A program made the position numbers and the translations under genes. The notes beneath the pieces were generated by a model. It searched no databases. It saw nothing but the letters and a program-made list of their open reading frames with translations, and was not told the DNA's origin. A DNA stretch of 64,000 nucleotides from Epinephelus fuscoguttatus (taxonomy: Eukaryota > Chordata > Actinopteri > Perciformes > Serranidae): NCBI RefSeq assembly GCF_011397635.1, contig NC_064769.1, positions 20,105,207-20,169,206 on the forward strand. The letters are read 5' to 3'. Positions 48,258-59,207 of the stretch are shown here, one piece after another; position 1 is the stretch's first letter, and the number at the start of each line of letters is the position of its first letter.

Positions 48258-50389
48258 CCCAGACAGAGAGGTATATATGATCTATAAACACTGCACAATT
48301 CAGATTGTAAAAAGGCCAAACCCAAAATCTTTACCAGACTAGACAGCGTGTTTTTTGCCTACCTGGTATCAACAGAAACTAAAGGCAGAGGTAAGAAGGC
48401 TGAGTTTCTATACGGGAGCCCACTTTAACTCATTCACTGTCATATCAACGGGTGATAAATTGCCTTTGTGTTGTTTTAAATCAGGCTCACAGCCAGGGCT
48501 CCTGTATGTTAGCGGCACATGTTGAGGTGCCATAAATCAGAACCCAATGAGCCAGGTCATGCAGAAAATAGACAGAGGAAGTGTGCACGCATTTCTCCTC
48601 CATCCTAACAATGGAGGCCGGGCAACACAGCCAGCAGACCGGACCTTGAGTCTGCCCTGACCGTAGCATGGTAGGATGAGATGCTGACCCCTGGAGCGTC
48701 TTGGAGGACCCTCAGCTTCCTGTCGCTCGTTCTTGCAGCACTTCTCCCTGCACCGTCCCAGGAGGACGACAGACCTCACAGACAGGATAAGACTCAGTAG
48801 GCCAGGCAGGAAAGGCAAGGTAGGGGTTCCTGACAGGGATATCCTGTCTTTCAGAGGCATCTCTCTGCTTTTAGGGCCCTAAAACCTTCCCTCTGAGGTC
48901 TTGGAGGACGAGGGTGCTTGATTTTCTTCTACATGAGCGTGTGAGACAAAGGGGAGCTATAAGAAAAAGGGACAATAAAGCACATAGTGGCAAACATGTG
49001 ACTCAAACACCTGAGGTGACAAATCAGATGTCTCTTTCTCCCTCGCTCTCTGCCCTCACTTTGTCTCTCCTGAGATGGCAGACATTTCAAAGGCATTCAC
49101 ACAAGACAGCCATCATTAGTGGGGACACGTCGTTTCCGACAGCAGAAAGGAGCGGAAGTGCCCAAGCTTTGGGTGACTCCGGATCTTGGGTTATGTGAGT
49201 CTCAGAGAAGATCATCCTCTTCACAGGGCACAAAGGTGTCCCTTCATTCCCTCCTCTATCCTCTCCATTGTGCAGCCTGCCCTCCCTCGGGCCTAAATGG
49301 ATGCACTGTCATCTGCAGCAGGACTGAGCCAGTTCAGAGGCTCAGCTGCACTGACTTGAGCATCACAGGTAAAAGATAGCTGCACGTGCAAGCAAGAAAT
49401 TACGTAACACTAACACCACAGCACAGTTTTCACTGATAACTGTAGCTTTAGTCTGACAACATATTAAACTGCAGTGGTGATTTAACATTAAGCACATTTT
49501 CTGTGTTCACGATAAAAACATGCTGCCAGTCATCATCTGTTATTGCAGCCTGATCTAGAAGGTCTCTGTAACAACAATCTGCAACCACACACAGATTCTC
49601 ACTATCTGTTAGCGCCGTAGATTGTCACTCTTAAGACTCAATATGGACCAAATGAAAAATCGCAACCTTAATTTCTTAAAGATTCCATTAAGACATGTTG
49701 TGAGACATCAAAATATTCTGCTTTAAATAACCAAAAATGAATCTCTCTGTAAAAATTCTCCTGCTGTACTGGGGGATGAACACAACTCTCTTATTTATAT
49801 ATACAACAACATCTGAGTCACAGACGTCACTAAACAGACTTGAACATGGAAGTTTAAACTACATATTTTGATGTTATGAAGATGGTGGTGGAGAGCATTG
49901 TCTTCCATTGGTTTTTAACTGGGTTGAGATCTGGTGACTGTTAAGGCTGTAGCATTTCATGTCATTGCATCACGTCATCTCACCAAACCATTCAGCAAGC
50001 CGTGGTGCAAAATAACCATGGAGAGGAAGTGAAACAAGTGGAACTCACTCTTATGACTCTTACTCACATTGGGCTCACTTCTACAGTGAATCAGATAGTG
50101 AAAATAAAATATTCTCCATTTTTCTGGGCACTCCTGTTAATCCTTCGATGACCCCTGGGGGTTCCTGGATGCCTGGTTAAGAACTAATCCTCTAGTCTAT
50201 AGTAAGACATTTTTAGTCATGTAGGAGATACATAGGCAGCTGTAATAGTTCTTTTACTACACCCCTGTACACTGAGTCATAACAGAATAAAAGAAAGCCT
50301 AAAAGAAAGGTATTTGCACATCCAAGTGTCTCAGATGCAGGTGTGTTGGAAAGAATCAATTGAGACTTTGAACAGAAAATCCTGCACAC

Positions 50390-50815
50390 TGCGCTTACTC
50401 AGCTTCACAATTTTAGTAAGACTAATATTTCGGTCCTCCTGGATCTTCGTCAAGAGCGTTCAATGACATTATTTCCAACACTGAGCTTAAATAGAAACTG
50501 TTAAATAGGCTGGTCATTTATAAGATCAACATTTTTGTAAATAGCCTTTATTGTGTAAGGAGCTTAAGTGTTCTAGGTGTTTACTGTGGATTTCTTGTTC
50601 CCTTGCACGTTTGTTTGGTGCACAGGCTGTTGTCAATTATTGAGAGCTGCTGATTAATTCCCCCACACCTGTGCACACCTGTGAAATGGGTGGGGCAGTT
50701 TCTATTTAAGCTCAATGTTGGAAATAATGGTGTTAAACACTCTTGACGAAGGTCCAGGAGGACTGAAACGTTAATGTCACTAGTAGTTTGTGAAGCCGAG
50801 CAAGAGCAGTGTGTG
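50390..50815. repeat. Large imperfect palindrome, arms of about 110-120 bp
   Basis: The left arm (50390-50500) is the reverse complement of the right arm (50696-50815), with scattered mismatches. The inner ends are AAATAGAAACTG and CAGTTTCTATTT. About 195 bp separates the arms. Each arm, read outward, carries TTGACGAAG.TCCAGGAGGA followed by CTGAAA or CCGAAA and ending in GTC, which resembles a hammerhead ribozyme core; such motifs are known from Penelope-like retroelement ends. Confidence 0.75.
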
Positions 50816-51459
50816 GGAGTTCCTTTTCAAATGACCCAGAATTTTAAAATAAAGGTACAACATCATGTAAATTTGAGTTACCAGAGCACATTTTCAGAAA
50901 AAAAAAGGCTAATTGGAACAATTTTTAACCACTGGTGTACACACCCACACACAGAAGCACACAGATAACCTCTTACATAACATCGCCCTGGCAGGTGGCA
51001 TGTAAAAGGAGGCTGATACACAGAAACCCAAAGACAGCAGGCATGGCTTTTGAATACTGAGTAATTAGCCATGTAGAAGATGGCAACCACATCCTGGAAG
51101 TATGAAGAATATCACTTCTGGTTTTCTGTCCTTACATAGAATGTAATTTGGGCTTTTTTCCATCATAGAGGGAAGGAAGAAATACAAGTAGCATTTCAGT
51201 GTGCTGCTGAGTCAATAAAAGGTTTACTTTATAGTTTAATGGCTGATTTAGAAAGATGGTCAACACTGACACCTAGTGACAACACCGGAACCATTCTGTT
51301 CCCGGAACGTTGGTGTCCGAGCTAATGCTAGCTTCGGACTTATTAAGAAGATGGACCGGATTAGCCGATGCTAAGGCTAACAAAGCTAACACAAACCAGC
51401 CGTAGAGATAAATCAAATTAACCTCCTTTGTTTCACAGTCTGGTTCGTTTTCAGTCCGC

Positions 51460-54400
51460 ATGGTGTCACGCAAACAGAAGCGGGTGTGGAAATACGTGGA
51501 GGAAGGCAGCGTGCTGAGGCTGAAGTCGTACCTGCGGAAGCACCGGGACCTGGATGTGAACTTCTCCCAGGGCAAGAGGGAGAGGAGCCCGCTGCACCTG
51601 GCCTGCTGCCTGGGAGACGACGCCGTGCTGCGGCTGCTGCTGAAACACGGAGCCGATGTTCTCCAGAGGGACCGTAAAGGGGACACGGCGTTACACGTTG
51701 CAGTCAACAGGGCTTTGAAACACGGGAAGACAGGTGAGGAGGCCGGGGAGAGTATGTATTGTTTTAGTTTTACATGTTAACAGTCATAACTTGACTTTTG
51801 TTTTTGTTTCCTTCAGCGTATGATGACCTGGTTGTGCCTCTGAAAAAGAGCTGCCCAGAGGCTTTGAATGCATCAAACAGAGCTGGAGTTACACCTCAAG
51901 ACCTGCTGAACTGGAGCAAACACACAGAGGTAGGTAACACACGTACATAAAGATCTATGTTATGGTTGTATACTGTATTTTGACAGCTGTTTTTAAAAAC
52001 TGTAGGGCTGTAACTAATGGTAATTTTCATTGTAGTCCAGTGTGTTTGTCAGGATATTCTTATTGGCAATTTATTAGGGATGCACGATACTGGATTTTTT
52101 TGCCAATATCCAATATGCCAATGTGTGACAACTCATCTGACCGATAACCGATACTGATAGCGATATATCCACTTTTTCCCTGCCTAGTTTTAGTGATCAT
52201 CAAGTCTATTCTGTAGTGGAATTAATATCATATTATGCATGATGGCCCACCAGCAGATGGAGACATGAAATACAATGCTTTTCAATGTGATGTGCCAATA
52301 TTGTTGTGCATTCCTATAATTTATAAAACAATTTACTGATTAAACAGGTCAGTGCATTGGAAAATAATCAGGAACTGTTTTGGTAATTGATTATTGTTAC
52401 ATCTTGTCTTTCTTCTTATAGTCACTGTAAACTGTATGTCTTTGGGTTTTTGGCTGTTGGTGAAATAATACAAGATATTTAAGGCATGGAAAGATGTAGA
52501 CAGTACAGGATAAACACACCCCAATATGTCATTGTGGTCATTTTGTGTCTCTCTGTGGACATTTTTCACCCGTTGTTTTGTCCCTTGCTGTGGACATTTG
52601 GCAGTTTTCGTGCCTTTTTCCTTGACATTTCACATATGAACGCCAGGGGCCCCCTAAACCTTTGGCTCCTGGGCCTGTGCTTAGACCTTTTCAATAATCC
52701 ATCCATGATCAGAGGACATTATCTTGGATTCTGGGAAACTGGACCTAACTTTATTTATGTATTTATTCCCACTTTCTGATTTCCAGACAAAGTGACTAAT
52801 CAGAGTGAAGTTTACTGCCACACATTTTGCCTTGGTATTTCTGCCCATAACAGTCGCAATAAATATAGTAAGACAAAAGTAAAAGAGTAATGGAAACGCC
52901 AAGACTCAGAAATATAAAATAGAAATTTACAGTAACAATGATAATGTAAGATAAATCTGTTTTAAAATGACAGGAGCTCTGCAGTGTTTGAAGCAAAATA
53001 TCGACTGAATGTCCAATAGTGCACATGGTGACGAATATGTGTGAATATAATAACCAAAACATGCAAAATTGCGTGTTAATGTAATGCATCCAGTTAGATC
53101 GCTCAATTGAGGAGATTATCAGAAGATTCATTCATAGTGAAAATAATAATTATTTGTGAGAAGAAGTGAAAAGCTGTAACAAGGGAATGTTTTTTATTTT
53201 TGCATAAAAACTACTGAATTGTCAATCAGTTTTCATAATACTTGCAGATTATTTTTCTGTCAATGAATCTTTTCAACTTTAAACCAGATATTACACCATA
53301 ATCCCACAGCATTTATATAGTGTTATTACTTTTAAAAGCTGTAACCGCAACACAGAGTGTGTAGGAGTTAGTAGAGGTTAGTCTGTGTAGAGCAGTAACC
53401 ACGGGTGGACTGAAATTCCATTATGTCTGATAGAGTCAGCTGATTTTAACTTGTCACAGACACAGATAAGTGACAGTAAAGTCCAGTGCAGACATGCCAG
53501 TGATATTCTGTACATATCTTTGTCACAATTCCTTTGAGAAAGTGTCCAATCACAGTGAACATGTTGTAAGTATTACCAATAAAAGACAGATCAATTTAAG
53601 AGTAGGTCTTTTCTATCTGTATTTTAATGCTGGTTGTCTTTCAGGGTTGATTCTGTGTAAAACAAATATATAAAGTGTGTGATTGTCAGCAGAGCACAGT
53701 TTGGTTAGGTGCTGGATCAGGTTGACACACAATTTCTTTGTGTTCTTCACAGACTGCAGAGAACATGAGCCGCCCATCTGAGAGAGACACTGAGAAGGAG
53801 TGGATGGAAAAGCTGTTTGATGAATGCGAGGATGAATTCTTTGAAACCTTTGGAGTATACGATGGTAAATTTAAACTCATCCTCTACGTCTGAATTTAAG
53901 TTTGACTTTAAACTTCATAGTAACACTGCTGTATTTGTTTGACAGCTGATGATTTTCTCCCTGTGGACGATGACGAGGAAGACTTTGGGGACTGGGCTGA
54001 CCGTATTAGAAAAGAATACTTTGATAAAAAGCACGCTGAGGCTCAAAGACTGGCGTCGTCGTCTTCTGGGCATAGAAAAAGGAAGAGTAGACAAGAGAGA
54101 GAGCAGGAGGAGAAAAGCAACAAGGAGCTGCATGAGAAGCTGCAGAGGGAACATGAAGAGTATCTGGCCCGGGCAGCACGTAAAGAGGAAGAGACTCGGC
54201 AGGGTAAGAAGCGCAGGTACGACGAGAGGTGTGCGGCTACTTTTGCTGGTGCCTCTTCATCCGGTGGCACAAAGCTGAGCTACAGCGACATCCCCTGGCC
54301 GGCTCCACGAGGTACAGTAGAGGAGATGCTGGATGTGATGCTGCACGGCGTGGACAGGAAAGACGTTCCAGTGTTTCGTAAAATGCTCCGGAAGCAGCAA

Positions 54401-54535
54401 GCGCTGTGGCATCCTGATAAATTCGCTCAGCGATGTGAAGCTCGGTTGGAGGAGAAGGACAAGCAGCGGATCCTGGATACAGTTACAGCGCTGTCGCAGG
54501 AGCTCAACAGACTGGCCCAGAGTCTGAGGACTTAA
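51460..54535 (+). CDS. nfkbil1: NF-kappa-B inhibitor-like protein 1, 4 spliced exons
   Basis: Coding exons: 51460-51733, 51817-51929, 53753-53864, 53946-54535. The joins are GT-AG and in frame, giving 362 aa (human is 381). An in-frame TAA lies 16 codons before the ATG, fixing the start. An acceptor-like TTTGTTTCACAG at 51427-51438 suggests an upstream 5'UTR exon. Seen: a basic N-terminus; ankyrin repeats from about 43 (SPLHLACCLGDDAVLRLLLK, GDTALHVAV); an acidic middle; a long Glu/Arg/Lys coiled coil (about 212-259); IPWPAPRG; and a J-domain-like tail, LWHPDKF with HPD at 322-324. Known: the human gene lies in the MHC class III region; the nuclear protein is linked to restraint of innate signalling and to alternative splicing. 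The HPD tripeptide sits in a partial J-like fold, so Hsp70 binding should not be assumed. Confidence 0.95.
52071..52325. mobile_element. MITE in nfkbil1 intron 2
   Basis: The left end TTAGGGATGCACGATAC and the complement of the right end ATAGGAATGCACAAC are inverted partners about 250 bp apart. The interior GCCAATATCC..ACCGATAACCGATACTGATA is typical of a fish element. Non-coding. Confidence 0.65.
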
Positions 54536-54597
54536 AACTATGCTTGAATAAGAGAAAAGATTATTCATCCAAAACTCTGTCTTAAATTTATTTAAAA

Positions 54598-54665
54598 AAT
54601 CATCTTGAAAAAGTCTTAAAAAGCATTAAATTTAAGTGTCTGATACCTGTAGACACCATGAGTTA
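54598..54665. repeat. Short dispersed repeat (family E), copy 1
   Basis: AAAGTCTTAAAAAGCATTAAA..TGTCTGATACCTGTAGACACC recurs in diverged form at 59868-59930. It directly abuts the nfkbil1 3' end. Confidence 0.55.
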
Positions 54666-55154
54666 ATGTGTGTTTCTGGAAAACTCTGTAAACACCCTGA
54701 ACTGTTCACAAAATTTGTTCCATTGACATAAAAGAACCAAAAATCCAGCACAGTGTTTAACAACATTTTGAGGCAGACAAACAGCACCAGTATGTAAATG
54801 TCAGTTGAGGAAAACACAAATGAGAGAGCTCTCCTAGCTTTTATTCAAATGAAGGAGAAGATTCCAGGTGGTTTCAGGTACCACACACACACCTGGAGGC
54901 TACCCAGTACAATCCCAGTCTGACCAGTGAGCAGCTGAGGGAATCGGCAACCTTCGGTAGTGCCGCTATAGTCCTTGAAGTAGACCACTGTCATGCTCCT
55001 GATGTATTTATGTATGAAGGTGGGGGGGGCATAAGAGATGCTTGAAACATTGAAACAAATGCCTCTGCCACTATTGTGAATATTTAAAATTTTCTGGGGT
55101 TTCTGGTGGCTTATATTAGCATTTGCTAGTTATTCTTTCAGACGGCAGTTGATT

Positions 55155-55425
55155 TTTGTGGGGCGGCACGGTAGTACAGTGTCGAGCATGGGTTTTCTCT
55201 GGATACTCCAGCTTCCTCCCACAGTCCAAAGACATGCAGGTTAACTGGTGACTCTAAATTGTCCGTAGGTGTGAATGTGAGTGTGAATGGTTGTCTGTCT
55301 CTATGTGTCAGCCCAGTGATAGTCTGGTGACCTGTTCAGGGTGTACCCCGCCTCTCGCCCAACATCAGCTGGGACAGGCAAGAACCTGTGCCACCCCCCC
55401 AACAGGATAATAAAAATGAATGAAT
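55155..55425 (+). mobile_element. Internally deleted SINE-like dispersed repeat
   Basis: It opens GGGGCGGCACGGTAGTACAG and continues CTTCCTCCCACAGTCCAAAG, GGTGACTCTAAATTGTCCGT and GGTGTACCCCGCCTCTCGCC. It ends in a GAATGAATGA tail, polarity plus. The usual middle with a B-box-like GGTTCGA is missing here, so it cannot be Pol III competent. Confidence 0.65.
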
Positions 55426-57077
55426 GAGTTAATGTATGTGTTTTTATCGATATATTTTGGAGCGAGGGATTTTAACCATATCACATAAGGACTGTTTTCC
55501 TGATATATGTAAGCATGGATTACTGATCGGGCCTACTGGGCACAGGCCCAAAGGCCCAAAGTGTCAGGGGCCGTCTTGTCCTTCTGCAAAGTCTCACTTA
55601 AATTACTGTTATATTTATTGACCATGAACACACTCAATGAGAATGAGATGCAAAGAGAAATGACCTCAGAGAGATGTATGCTGGCTCCACAGAGATGCAA
55701 AGCAACAACAGAGAAAGAGGGGGGAAAAATAGTTTGTCTTGTTCCTTTGTCAGAGAGATGGTGGGGGCTTTTGCATGTCTTTGCCCAGGGGCCCATTGTC
55801 TGTGCTTGCAGGATTGAAACGGCAGAGATGAGTGGTTTTGGTACCAGTTTGGACACTGAGTATAAACATGCTGCTGCTAAACGCCTGATTTTAAAAAAAA
55901 TTAAATGAACATCATCACCCAGATTCCTCTAATCCTGAGTAACATTTGTGTTGAGTCATGTGGGCCCAGTGCCGGTATGCATGCTCCTAAAGCACGTGAC
56001 GCCATGTAGTCAGCGTGTCATCAGACAGATGCTCGTGTCTGTGATCTGCAGGTTTATTAAAAATATCCAGTTATGATTTATCAAACGGGAAAATTGTTCT
56101 GAAAACGCCACAATCAACACATCATACTGAAAGAGCCTAAATAAAGGATTTCGCACACAAAGAGGAGCAGATGGTCGGCCCGCTTTCAGTGATGGAACAG
56201 AGCGAGAAGATGCGCGGGTTGCCAGGTTTGTTCACTAACCCCCTTAAAATGTGTCATTTACGAGCACAGTTTAAATGGAGACAAATTACCCAACATGTTT
56301 ACACCTACATTTTATACTTTGGCTCTTTTTTATTATGACAAATAACATTATGCAACATATAGCAACACGCAGCACGGTACACATAGGCCTATATATGTCT
56401 GCCTCCCTCTGGCCACCAACTCAGACTTGCCATTAGCATGTTGACAGATTCCTCCAGATAAATACCATAACATTCACACATATGCAGTACATACACACAC
56501 ACACACATCTCTACAAATGATGTAATACATAAAACAGTCAAACACATGCTGACACACACACACACACATGCACACAAATGTGCATTAAATAGGAGTATGT
56601 AGAGGAAAATAAAATTATAATAATAGTTAATGGTTGTAATGATTGCAGTAGTAATTAAAGGAAATACTCATATAAGCATATGATACATAATTCTTAATCA
56701 GCATAATATATGTGGTCCTGACTAGACCAAATCTGATCCACCAGGCAAAGGGCCATGCTCATGGTTTATTCCTATTATTGTTAACATATTATCCAAACAC
56801 AACGAGTATTAAAGGGAAGGTAAGCTGATAAAATTATGATACAAAATGTATAGTTTCAAAGGTTCGGGGATGAATATGTCTTCAAAATGTTCATTTTATC
56901 ATGTTGGAATATAAAAGTTAATTGTGTATATTAATTATTATTTATTGTTAATATATTTGTCATCTCATAAACCTTTTTGCTTGAGCTGCATTCAAGTAGA
57001 CTGTATTTAAGTTGATTTTTCTGAATACAAACTCTACGTGCAGACACATTAGTGTAAGGCAAATTTAGGCTTTAAAC

Positions 57078-57905
57078 ATAACCTCCTGGGACCCTTTGTA
57101 CGCATATGAGGACATCACATTTTGGGTTTACTTGACCTTATACTCTATTCTACTTAACTTAGACCTGTTGTCCCTGGTCATGGACACTTTTTTGTGTCAG
57201 CCAGTGGTAGCAAGAGCACAATACACTAATCCATGTAAAAACAAGATGGCAGCCATCTCTGCTAAATTAGTCTGCAGTCAATCCCGACACAAAAATGGAC
57301 AAGGTCCAAACCCTGATCACATTTTGTGGTTGAAACTTGTTTATTTATGATTAATAATGTTTGTAGTTTGATATGCCATACAAAATTTGACCAATTTTAT
57401 CAACAATAACAAGTTAAGACATTGTTAATTTAGAGGTAGGCTACTTCTTTGACATTGAGACTACATTATTGTCTCATTTGAGGACATTCAGACTTCATTG
57501 GTGCCCATTTAAGGTCATCGGGACTGTTTGTAGACACTTTTTTTGTGTCATCCGGTAAGAGCACAATACACTAATCCATGTAAAAACAAGATGGCAGCCA
57601 TCTCTGCCAAGTCAGTCTGCGGTCAATCCCGACACAAAAATGGACAAGGTCCAAAAGCTGATCATATTTAATGGTTAAAACTTGTTTATTTATGATTAAT
57701 AATGTTTGTAGTTTGATATGGCAACAAATTTGACCAATTTTAGCACTAGTAACAGGCTAAGACACTGCTCATTAGGAGGTAGGCTATTTGTTTGACATTG
57801 AGACTATATTACTGTCTCATTCAAGGACATTGGGTCTTAATTATCATTGACAATGTTTAGTTTTTTACACTTAATGGGTCCTTCTGATCCCAAATAGCAA
57901 GATAA
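57078..57905. mobile_element. Probable non-autonomous element with internal tandem duplication
   Basis: Two copies of a unit of about 345 bp lie head to tail (57183-57530 and 57532-57850). They share ACAAGATGGCAGCCATCTCT, CAATCCCGACACAAAAATGG and TGATTAATAATGTTTGTAGT. Outer text begins CTCCTGGGACCCTTTGTACG and ends TGGGTCCTTCTGATCCC, a weak inverted match. No coding frame was seen. The class is uncertain; piggyBac-like ends are possible. Confidence 0.55.
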
Positions 57906-58663
57906 ATTAAAAATGCATACCAAACAAAAGGAGGATAAAACTTAGACAGATATAATTTAGTTGTCTGTACTGTAATCAGGCTGTTAACATTCAAATCAAC
58001 CCTATTTTAACACCTCTCCTTTACAACCTAAAGAAACAGCGATTATTTTAGAGGATGCTGCCATACCTGGCAACCCGGAGACGCAATCTGTGTCAATTGC
58101 CGGGCGACGTAGCGGGAATAAAGGCCGTAGCCTATTTCTGACTGAGGCTTTTTATAACGGACCGTGTTGCCCTCAGCCCCGTTTGTCTCCATGGCGGGTT
58201 GCTGATTTATATTTCAGGTTGCCTGTTGCTCGTGTCTCTTTGCCGCCAGCGTCGCGCCGTCGCCGTGTTTTTGCGCCGTAATGACAGGTGTTGGAGGTAA
58301 AGCGCCCTCAGGATGACGCCTTTCTCCAGGATCGCTCGATGCAAAAGGTGCATTAGGGAGGTTTCTGCCTTTGTTTTCATTATGGTTATTTAATCTGGCT
58401 ACTTTGGAGGAGAGGGGGAGACAAAACGGTGCGACACCCAGAGTGAGAAAAATGTCCCTTCTGAGAATCATCAATAGTATTAATAGCCGATAATTAATCC
58501 TCCAGGGGATGTTAATTGGTTAAGGGGGGGTTTAAAGCCGCGCACCGACTCGTTGCGTTTGTGATGTCCTGTTGTCGCCTGTAGTGAGCGGCTCGTTGTG
58601 CAGCTTCAGTAGGCTACAGACAGATTATAAAGCGGCGGAGCAGATCTGTCTGGCAGATAAAAG

Positions 58664-59162
58664 ATGGTGTTTCGGAGTGAGGAGATGTGCTTGGCGCAAT
58701 TGTTCCTGCAGTCCGGCTCTGAATATGACTGCATCAGTGAGCTCGGGGAGCTGGGACTGGTCGAGTTCCGAGATGTGAGTAGATACAGATGATGCACACT
58801 CAGTGTTTGAATGAATGTTTGTACCATCTGCATGGAACCGTCATTTGGGCCTGTGTGTTGTATTATTATAGTAGGCCTCTCTTTATTATAGGGATAAAAT
58901 AATTCTACATTTTTCTCTGAGGATGCATGTTTGGGGGAGGGGGTGAATGAGGTAACTTCGCATAGGTGTACATGTCGGGGGGGGGGGGGACCAGGGGACA
59001 CATCCCCCTCAATCTTTAGACCTTTTGTCTTTCTCAGTAAAAGCATGAAAGTTGCTTTTATTTTGACAAAATCAGAGACATGACATCGCAAATTGATGCA
59101 GAAAAAGCACAAAATGGTGCAGAAAAATTCCCCAGAATGCAACAAATGAAACCCCCCTGTCT

Positions 59163-59207
<45 letters not shown>

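Larger units (their letters stand above)
44323..51290. other. Intergenic region aplnrb - nfkbil1
   Basis: It holds family-C and family-B elements, a SINE and a large palindrome (each listed). 48590-49380 is unusually GC-rich for the area and carries a Cys-rich open frame on the minus strand that I cannot assign. The rest shows no gene. Confidence 0.5.
54536..58600. other. Intergenic region nfkbil1 - atp6v0a2
   Basis: The nfkbil1 3' end has no AATAAA close by; ATTAAA at 54625 is the nearest candidate. A SINE-like copy (55.2 kb) and an element with an internal duplication (57.1-57.9 kb) follow. 55440-57070 shows CA-rich patches and no gene. GC rises from 58080, probably the atp6v0a2 promoter. 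Confidence 0.5.

Noticed and set aside
54043-54270. Minus-strand Ser/Cys-rich ORF
   Set aside because: It is the antisense shadow of the Glu/Lys coiled coil in nfkbil1 exon 4.
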